8,922 nt of DNA from Candidatus Bathyarchaeota archaeon (lineage in GTDB: Archaea; Thermoproteota; Bathyarchaeia; Bathyarchaeales; B26-1), in contig JAGTRH010000044.1 in the NCBI GenBank assembly GCA_018396795.1, positions 1 to 8,922 on the forward strand, in the 5' to 3' direction. The notes below the pieces were generated by a model, which made no database searches, was not told the DNA's origin, and saw nothing but the letters and a program-made list of their open reading frames with translations. Position numbers and translations under genes: made by a program. How positions within the stretch are numbered: position 1 is the stretch's first letter; each line of letters begins with the position of its first letter. This document shows positions 1 to 6,300 of the stretch, piece after piece.

Positions 1-194
1 CTCCAAATAGTTGTTATTTCAACACCATGGTCCTCAGCGGTCTTCTTCAACATTAGTGCCATCTCGTCGTTGAAATACTCCATCGTCCAGCAGGAGACCT
101 GCGCGGTTGAAAACCCGTACTCATTTAGTTTTTTAAACTCTTCCTCCATGTTTGGCTTTAAGCCGACGATTACCCCGAGCTTTAGATCAGCCAT
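1..194 (-). CDS. Sugar phosphate isomerase/epimerase-like protein (xylose isomerase-like TIM barrel), 5' part only
   Basis: Reading the minus strand from an ATG at 194 gives 64 codons with no stop before the window edge, so only the N-terminus is present. The peptide starts MADLKLGVIVGLKPN, then shows a helix (MEEEFKKLNEYG), a short strand (FSTAQVSCW), a second helix (NDEMALMLKKTAEDHG) and a third strand (VEITTIW). This strand-helix-strand rhythm, with 'G-F-x-x-x-Q-V' after helix 1 and 'a-x-x-x-G-V-x-I-T' after helix 2, is typical of the xylose isomerase-like TIM-barrel family of cytosolic sugar isomerases and epimerases (also related to AP endonuclease family 2). The start is supported by GGTG four bases upstream on the coding strand (plus-strand 199-202). 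It is transcribed divergently from the glycosylasparaginase-like gene. The substrate cannot be predicted from this fragment, and the family call rests on pattern only. Confidence 0.68.
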   Translation of the reverse strand, partial: MADLKLGVIVGLKPNMEEEFKKLNEYGFSTAQVSCWTMEYFNDEMALMLKKTAEDHGVEITTIW

Positions 195-197
195 TCT

Positions 198-202
198 CCA
201 CC
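198..202 (-). promoter_or_regulatory. Ribosome binding site for the minus-strand isomerase-like gene
   Basis: On the minus strand the sequence before the ATG reads GGTGGAGAATG. GGTG pairs with the conserved archaeal 16S 3' end and is spaced four bases from the start codon, the same spacing seen before the OPT-like gene at 1346. It fixes the start at 194. Confidence 0.5.
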
Positions 203-223
203 GGTAGCCTACTTTCCATCAGC

Positions 224-233
224 GATTAATAAG
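224..233 (-). promoter_or_regulatory. Possible TATA box for the minus-strand gene
   Basis: The minus strand reads CTTATTAAT about 30-39 nt before the ATG at 194. This fits an archaeal TATA element giving a transcript with a leader of roughly 10 nt, just enough to hold the GGTG site. An alternative A/T-rich element (TTTAAT, about 238-246) lies slightly further upstream. The call rests on composition and spacing only. Confidence 0.35.
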
Positions 234-284
234 AATTTCATTAAAGAGTATTTACTTCCCTACCCTAACAGATAGTGTCGCTAA

Positions 285-294
285 AGTTTAAAAG
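285..294 (+). promoter_or_regulatory. TATA box for the glycosylasparaginase-like gene
   Basis: The motif AGTTTAAAAG is centred about 30 nt before the ATG at 320. With the usual archaeal TATA-to-start distance of about 25 nt, transcription would begin within a few bases of the start codon. No convincing Shine-Dalgarno sequence lies between the box and the ATG, so the gene is probably read from a leaderless or nearly leaderless mRNA. Confidence 0.5.
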
Positions 295-319
295 AGATTT
301 TCAATCACCCTAAAAGGCT

Positions 320-1228
320 ATGAAAGCAGTCATAGCAACATGGTCCTTTGGGCTGAAAGCGGTGAAATCCGGATGGCAGGTTCTCCGCGAAGGCGGGTCT
401 GCGCTGGATGCTGTTGAAACAGCCATAAGAGAGGTTGAGAATGATTTTTCAAACAGGTCCGTCGGGCTTGGGGGGTATCCTAATATTGCTGGCTTCGTTG
501 AACTGGACGCGGCAATAATGGATGGTTCAACTCTTAGAGCAGGCTCGGTGGCGGCGGTGAGAAACGTTCAGAACCCAATATCCCTGGCTAGGAAAGTCAT
601 GGAGAAAACTCCGCACGTAATGATTGCCGGAGAGGGTGCAGCTAAGCTGGCTAAGTTCTTCGGCCTATACGTGGATAAGGCTGACCTCCAGCCTGAAGCA
701 AGAATGGAATGGGAGAAACGCCTGAAAACCGCTCTATCCATCTCTCCAAAGGAGGGCTCGACCGACTACTGGCTTAAAATTGCTGCTGAAGGAGGCTATA
801 ATCATGATACGATCGGCTGCGTAGCCATTGATGATAATCAGAATATTGTTGCAGGCTGCTCTACAAGCGGGTATGCTTTCAAACTCGTAGGCAGGGTTGG
901 CGACTCTCCAATAATAGGCGCCGGTTTATACGCTAACAGTTTTGGAGGTGCTGCAGCAACCGGCTTGGGGGAGAACATACTGATTCACAATATTTCTAGA
1001 AAAGTGGTGGATTTCATTGAAAAAGGGCTTCGTGCAGATGAGGCTGCCCAGAAAACAGTCCAATATCTCCTTGAAATAGGTAAAAGAGTAGATCACATAT
1101 CGTTTGTCACGCTTGACAAGAATGGTTGTTTCGGAGCCGGTACTACTGAAGAGGTTTTTGAGTTCGCAGTAATGACGGAGGTTTTGTCAAAGCCATGTTT
1201 AATAAGGGTCAGGAGGCTTGATAAATAG
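320..1228 (+). CDS. Glycosylasparaginase-like N-terminal nucleophile (Ntn) hydrolase
   Basis: This 302-residue protein belongs to the asparaginase-2/glycosylasparaginase group of Ntn hydrolases. Known members self-cleave into alpha and beta chains and hydrolyse the GlcNAc-Asn amide bond or related beta-aspartyl bonds. Visible signatures in order: W8-S-F near the N-terminus (human enzyme WPF, substrate contact); GGSALDAVE (25-33); S-V-G-L-G-G-Y-P (47-54); D-A-x-I-M-D-G (63-69); H162-D-T164-I-G, where cleavage before Thr164 would free the nucleophile; G-R192-V-G-D195-S-P, the Arg and Asp that bind the substrate alpha-carboxyl and amino groups; and A-A-T214-G215, the oxyanion-hole pair. The HDTIG motif favours glycosylasparaginase over plant-type asparaginase/isoaspartyl peptidase, which has GTVG. 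No signal peptide is visible, so it should be cytosolic, unlike the lysosomal human and exported flavobacterial enzymes. The chain is shorter than the human one, mainly before the cleavage site. The ATG is a good start because the TATA box lies just upstream. Function is strongly supported at family level; the true substrate in an archaeon is inferred. Confidence 0.9.
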   Translation: MKAVIATWSFGLKAVKSGWQVLREGGSALDAVETAIREVENDFSNRSVGLGGYPNIAGFVELDAAIMDGSTLRAGSVAAVRNVQNPISLARKVMEKTPHVMIAGEGAAKLAKFFGLYVDKADLQPEARMEWEKRLKTALSISPKEGSTDYWLKIAAEGGYNHDTIGCVAIDDNQNIVAGCSTSGYAFKLVGRVGDSPIIGAGLYANSFGGAAATGLGENILIHNISRKVVDFIEKGLRADEAAQKTVQYLLEIGKRVDHISFVTLDKNGCFGAGTTEEVFEFAVMTEVLSKPCLIRVRRLDK

Positions 1229-1270
1229 GGTTTTAATGTGTTTCACGAATCGTTTCTTCATAGATAATAA

Positions 1271-1296
1271 TTATTTTTGCAGTAATAAACCTTTTA
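1271..1296 (+). terminator. Possible oligo-T transcription stop after the glycosylasparaginase-like gene
   Basis: Short T-runs (TTATTTTT at 1271-1278, CTTTTATT at 1291-1298) lie 40-70 nt after the stop codon. Archaeal RNA polymerase can terminate at T-rich tracts without a hairpin, and I see no stable stem here. The tracts are modest and overlap the promoter region of the next operon, so the call is weak. Confidence 0.25.
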
Positions 1297-1307
1297 TTAG
1301 GATAAAA

Positions 1308-1316
1308 TTTATAAAC
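1308..1316 (+). promoter_or_regulatory. TATA box of the OPT-like / M28-FtsX operon
   Basis: TTTATAAAC, preceded by a purine-rich stretch (GGATAAAA) that could act as the TFB-recognition element, is centred about 34 nt before the ATG at 1346. The predicted RNA start near 1336-1339 falls almost at the GGTG ribosome binding site, giving a very short leader. It indicates that the downstream three-gene operon is transcribed independently of the hydrolase gene. Confidence 0.6.
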
Positions 1317-1337
1317 AACTATGGGAGCGCCTTCCCT

Positions 1338-1342
1338 GGTGA
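1338..1342 (+). promoter_or_regulatory. Ribosome binding site deciding the start at 1346
   Basis: GGTGA lies four bases before the ATG (GGTG-AAAA-ATG), the same geometry as in the minus-strand gene. An upstream ATG at 1321 and a GTG at 1339 are in a different frame, so 1346 is the supported start. Confidence 0.55.
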
Positions 1343-1345
1343 AAA

Positions 1346-3355
1346 ATGTCAAGCGAAGAATTTAAAAAAGGCTTGACTATGAGAGCAATAGCCATAGCAA
1401 CCATCATTGCAATCCTTTACACGATGCCCCTAATATGGTGGATGCGTTATCCTTGGGCAAGGTTTGCCTATAGAAGGCTTTCCCCCCTAGCGATGCATTT
1501 AACGTTCATGATGTTCATAACAGCCATAGCTGCTCTTATAACTAGGAAAGCATTTGGTAAAATGCTTTCAAGCCAAGAGTTGACAGTAATATACGCCATA
1601 CTGTCTGCAACCATGCCTATACCATGGGCCCTTGGAATAATACAGTATTCATGGATTCTGGCACCTATAAAAGTAGGCGAATACCCGGGTGTCTGGCAAG
1701 TGGTGCCTGAGTTCTGGCTGCCTAAGTCGCTCGGGGTCGATGCTATTTGGAATGGAGGAATCGGCCTCTCAGCGTTCATCCCGGTGGCACTTCTGTGGGC
1801 ATTTGTAACAATGGTTCTATATGTGTTCAGCTACTCTATCGGCTTACTCCTAAGAAAACCGTTTCTCGAAGTAGAGAAGCTTCCATACCCGTTGGTGACG
1901 CCTGCGTCCTTCATGATTGAGAAGGCCACCACCACTGAGAAGGAAGGGGGGTTGCCACTAATACTCAAGTCAAAGCTGTTCTGGATTGCCCTGCTAATCG
2001 GCTGGCTAGTTAACTTTTACTATAGTCCCACGGGAGGCGGAGGACAGGGCTCGGGACTGGAGCTCCTACTAGGCTACCCTGAGCCAGAGCCATTCCAAGC
2101 ATATACCTATCTCAGCGGTAAGCTTCCCTCGCCCTTTACAAACATCCTAGTGGCATGGGACTTAGACGCCTTGGGAATCGGCCTTTACATGCTGTTCCCG
2201 TTGGATGTCTTGCTTACAGGCATAGTGTTTCACGTCTTATTCTACATCATATGGCCAATAGTTCAAGTGTCGACGGGACTAGTTAAGCCGCAACCGGGAG
2301 CAGGAGAGTGGGGTGCCTTCAGTGCAGCCAATTCCGTAGAGGCGTTTAATCCATCAGCATTTCTCGACCATGGTGCATACATAGGCATAGGTCTCCTAGC
2401 ATTGTGGATTATTAGAAAACCGTTGGTTGAATCTCTCAGACACGCTGTTAAAGGCACAGGGGATGAGAAACCGTTCTCATACAGGACAATATGGGCTTTG
2501 ATCATTGTTACAGCAATAATTCTCTTAGGGTTCCTAGTCGCAAGCGGGGCTGACGTGTTGTCGTCGATACTAACCATAGTATTCCTCGCCTTTACTATTC
2601 TAATCATCGCGAGGGTAAGGGGTGAAACATGGCCCGGGTACTCTAACGCTTGGGGGTGCTGGACTGGAGGAACCTACTTCACGTACGTTCCGACTCAAAC
2701 AGCGGTCTCAGGAATACCCTTCAACACTCCTGTCAGTACAGAGGTTGCAAGATCGATTTATGTGACTAATGGCTTCTTAGGCATCACGAGCTGGTATGGA
2801 TTATGGACTCCCGCAATAGCGTCGCTCGAATCGCTCAGGCTTGCAGAGGAAACTAGAACCGACTACAGAGACGTGATAATAGTAGCGTTGCCAGTAGCCA
2901 TTATAGTGGTGTTCTTGACGTTTCTATTTCTCTCAGTAAATGTGACTGAGTTCGGAGCAAAAACCTTCCTCTCGGACTGGTGGTCAGGATGGCAGTTTGC
3001 TTGGATAGGAAACAATATTACAGTAGGAGCCCTTAGAAGTGGAATAGGCGCGCCTTCCACTGGTTCGGTGGTCTCAGTTATTCTTGGAGCGCTGGTCGCG
3101 ATAGGATTGGGCCTGGCTAGAATGAGAATAGCTGGGTTCCCACTAAACCCGGTAGGCATGGTCATGTTCTCAGTTAGTTTCTATGGCTTCGGTTACGGGC
3201 TAATCGCTTATATAGTCAAGCTGCTAATCTTGAAAGTAGCTGGTGCTAAGACATGGGAGGAGAAAGGACTGCCTATCGCATTAGGGCTGTTCTTAGGAGG
3301 ATACCTCGGCTTCTATCCAACAAGGTCGGTTCTACGCTTCCTACTAGGAAGATGA
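1346..3355 (+). CDS. OPT-like polytopic membrane protein (DUF6785/DUF6784-type), putative transporter
   Basis: This 669-residue protein is mostly hydrophobic, with about 12 or more membrane segments. The first spans roughly residues 11-31 and the last two lie near 605-665. It carries features I associate with the oligopeptide-transporter-like DUF6785/DUF6784 proteins. These are an N-terminal S-Q77-E-L followed by a W124-L-P motif; the OPT-like loop E-K-L-P-Y-P (177-182) before an amphipathic helix; a central segment with F-P-L-D-V-L-L-T-G that resembles the DUF6785 'x-D-V-S-F-S' region; and a C-terminal G-F-P-L-N-P-V-G-M (597-605) followed by 'WEEKGLPIALGLFLGGY', resembling DUF6784. No catalytic motif or signal peptide is visible. 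Its stop overlaps the start of the M28-FtsX gene by 4 nt, and the third gene of the operon is a distant paralog. By family analogy it could move peptides or metal chelates, but no substrate has been read from the sequence. The coding call is very secure, the family call moderate. Confidence 0.9.
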   Translation: MSSEEFKKGLTMRAIAIATIIAILYTMPLIWWMRYPWARFAYRRLSPLAMHLTFMMFITAIAALITRKAFGKMLSSQELTVIYAILSATMPIPWALGIIQYSWILAPIKVGEYPGVWQVVPEFWLPKSLGVDAIWNGGIGLSAFIPVALLWAFVTMVLYVFSYSIGLLLRKPFLEVEKLPYPLVTPASFMIEKATTTEKEGGLPLILKSKLFWIALLIGWLVNFYYSPTGGGGQGSGLELLLGYPEPEPFQAYTYLSGKLPSPFTNILVAWDLDALGIGLYMLFPLDVLLTGIVFHVLFYIIWPIVQVSTGLVKPQPGAGEWGAFSAANSVEAFNPSAFLDHGAYIGIGLLALWIIRKPLVESLRHAVKGTGDEKPFSYRTIWALIIVTAIILLGFLVASGADVLSSILTIVFLAFTILIIARVRGETWPGYSNAWGCWTGGTYFTYVPTQTAVSGIPFNTPVSTEVARSIYVTNGFLGITSWYGLWTPAIASLESLRLAEETRTDYRDVIIVALPVAIIVVFLTFLFLSVNVTEFGAKTFLSDWWSGWQFAWIGNNITVGALRSGIGAPSTGSVVSVILGALVAIGLGLARMRIAGFPLNPVGMVMFSVSFYGFGYGLIAYIVKLLILKVAGAKTWEEKGLPIALGLFLGGYLGFYPTRSVLRFLLGR

Positions 3356-6300
3356 ATCTCCCATATCAAAGATTTTTTTTATTTCTGACTTTTAATTTCC
3401 TACTTTTATTTTCCTTTATCAGTATTACTTCTTTTAATATAGTGTCGCCCAATCGGGCTGAATATCCGGTTAAAGAAAGCATGTCTACGGGTGTAAGGTT
3501 GCCCAGTATAAGTATAAATTTTAACAATTTAATTAGCCATTTAAAATATTTATCGTCTTTAAACAGGTATACTGGATATCCCGGCTGTGAAGAAGCGTCG
3601 AGATACATTTTCGATTATTTCGACAAAAAATTGGGATTAAAGACCTGGGTTGAGGAGTATGAACTCCCGATACCTTTTGACTACGGTTCCAGTGTGTCTA
3701 TTCAACTGGGCGGAGGAGAGACGAAGACCGTGGTAGCGTACGCTCTACTGCCCAACAATGTGCAGGTTTCCTGTGGAAACTATACTGGCCACCTTATTTA
3801 CGCTAGGTCTGGAACAATCCAGGACATTAACTCTGTCGAAGCAGATATAAACGGCAGCATAGTGTTGATGGATTTCAACTCTGGATATAACTGGCTTAAC
3901 GTTATGCGGTTGGGGGCTAAAGCTGTTGTCTTCATAGCTCCTGACGATACTATCCGTAGTGAAAGCGATAATAAGAATCTAGATATCCCCGTTAAGTTTC
4001 CGAGAGTTTATGTCTCGAAGGAAGACGGCACCTATCTTAGAGAGCTAGCCCTCTCTAAAAAAGGTGTGATTGCAACCCTGAGGATCAATATGAAATGGAT
4101 TCACGCAAAGGCTAAGAACATTATCGCTATACTGGACGGGACTGATCCGAATGAAATTGAGAACACGATTGCCATAATGGCTTATTATGACTCGGCATCA
4201 GTAGTCCCGGCTATTTCTCCTGGTGCCGAAGAGGCTATTGGCATATCTTCCCTTCTCGAACTAGCCCGCCTACTGAAAGAGAATCCTCCAAGAAGACCGG
4301 TCTGGTTCATAGCCTTCTCCGGACACACTCAGGCAATGGCTGGGGGGAGAGACTTCATATGGCACAGCAAAGAATTAGTTGAAACCGAGGAGGGGGTTAA
4401 AACGTTCGTATGGCACTTTGACCACATTGGCACTTCTGAAAACAAGGAGTTAGCCCCCTACTCCATAAAGATGGCTATAAGTCTTGACTTCTCGTCCGAT
4501 TCGGACGCGATAGCGGTTGCGGGTTATGGGCGTTTCTACGGTTTTAGAGGCCCATGGTATGATTGGTATAGTTACGATAAGGATTTGACAAGGTTCCTAT
4601 TTACCGGAGGAAGATATGGGAAGTATAGCCCGTCAGATAATATTTATCTATTGAACAATGACGTTTTGCCTGCTAACGCGTCGCGCACCAGCTACAGGGT
4701 GTTTGGACTCTGGGCTAGTCAATTGGACCAGAACCAGTATCTTCCTGGAGCATTAATGTACGAGGCAGAAATATTCGCCAGAACAGGAATATGGGGTATC
4801 TGCTTTACTACTGCCCTCTCAGTCAGGCTGTCTTACAACACGCCGTTTAATTTATTCGAGCGTATAAGGCTTGAAAACATTCTTCCACAGGTAGAATTCT
4901 CGTTTGCATTAATAAACGCTATATTGAACGATACCGAATGGTTTGATTTCAGCAAAGTAACGATTAGCGGAGGTCAAAAAGCTGGTGCTTTTTTCACTCA
5001 TAAGCATAAAGATGACGCTGGATTGGGCTATGTTGTTGTTCACGGCAGAGTGGGATTTTGGAACATAACAAGGAATTGGTATGAATATAACTGGACCAAT
5101 ATGGTGGGGAATGAGTATGATATTATGCTATCTATACGCATCACAAACAGGCCTGACGTGTATGGTCATTCCTGGATACAATTCGCAAATATGGATGACG
5201 GTACCTTTATTTCAAAAGGCATGTTGCCAAGCTTAGGCTGGGCAGCCCCCCTCGCTGAATACGAGATCTTACCATATCTTGTGAAAAAAACAACCGGGGA
5301 TATAGAATATGCTCCAGACATGGGCGTATACGGGGGGTATCTATGGCCATATGGTTTCAGGTTCCTAACTTATGATGAGCCTCTTATTGATGGTAGTGGA
5401 GACAAGATCGTAAACCTTAGTATGTTCAGAGCATGCACAATAGCTTTACATGACTTGTTTGACCCAAGGACTCTTCTAACCCCAAGAATGGGGGCTTATA
5501 TCCGGGTTCTTGACGAGAGTGATGTTGAATTAAAGCAATTCGGCTACATAATGTCTGCTCCTCCATCGTTTGAAAGTAGTGAGAACATTATACTCGGAGA
5601 TCCGACTTCGGGCTATGAGGCCATAGTTTTCGTACCTCCAAACACCCGGATAAAAATACTTTTCATGACTGAGCAGACCGCGTTAGGCATATTGGCAGAT
5701 GGTGGGGAGGGAATTAAAGTTTCAGAAAAATATTTGAACATCGTCCCGACTCCATTGCATTTTTCACGCGATCTCATAAGCCTGGTTGAGAATAGAATCA
5801 GCGATTTGACCAAGGTACAGCTGACGGGAGGGGGAAGAGGCACCTATATCGACGAACTTTATAGTCGGAGTCTTAAGGAATTAGAGGCTGCCTATGAATT
5901 AAAAAAGGCGAATAAGTATGGCGACTATTACCTTTCCCTCTTAAAATCTTGGTACTATATTCAAATCGCCTATTCTGAAACTAAGAATATACTCATGGAT
6001 TCATCAGTCACAGCAGTCTTCTTCTTCCTCCTAATTGTGCCCTTCTCTTTCCTGTTCGAACGACTTGTTTTCTCAGCCAAGGGAAATAAACGAGTCCTAA
6101 CTATAATACTGGTTTTCACCATGCTAATGATAATGTTGTTTTTGATTCATCCAGGTTTCAGAATTACTCCTTTCTCAATGGTTTCCGCACTGGGTTTCAT
6201 ATGTCTGTCATTAATAGCGCTTATTCTTATTTTCATGTCGAACGAAATAGCTGGAATACTTAGAGAAATAAGAAGAAAACTCATAGGCGTTTCTTTCGTT

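Larger units (their letters stand above)
195..319. promoter_or_regulatory. Divergent intergenic region between the isomerase-like and glycosylasparaginase-like genes
   Basis: This 125-nt gap separates two divergently read genes and holds the TATA-like boxes listed separately for each. I see no RNA gene, repeat or small open frame in it. Shared control of the two genes is possible from the arrangement, but no clear operator palindrome was found by eye. Confidence 0.5.

Noticed and set aside
1321..1345. ATG at 1321 as an alternative start for the OPT-like gene
   Set aside because: It is out of frame with the gene and lies before or at the predicted transcription start.
1468..1779. Minus-strand open frame of 103 codons
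   Set aside because: It lies wholly antisense to the strongly supported OPT-like gene, has no recognisable domain, promoter or ribosome binding site.
2263..3165. Two minus-strand open frames (2263-2607, 2863-3165)
   Set aside because: Antisense shadows of the OPT-like gene; their composition mirrors the complement of hydrophobic codons, and no protein family is recognisable.
3253..3351. Extended N-terminus of the M28-FtsX protein from the ATG at 3253
   Set aside because: The 33 added residues are basic and non-hydrophobic, would sit before the signal anchor and overlap the OPT-like gene by 103 nt. The ATGA overlap at 3352 gives a normal anchor right at the N-terminus.
4099..4815. Active M28 aminopeptidase or carboxypeptidase
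   Set aside because: The motif spacing fits M28, but the His, Glu-Glu and final His positions are Tyr, His-Thr and Ala, so a working two-zinc site is unlikely.
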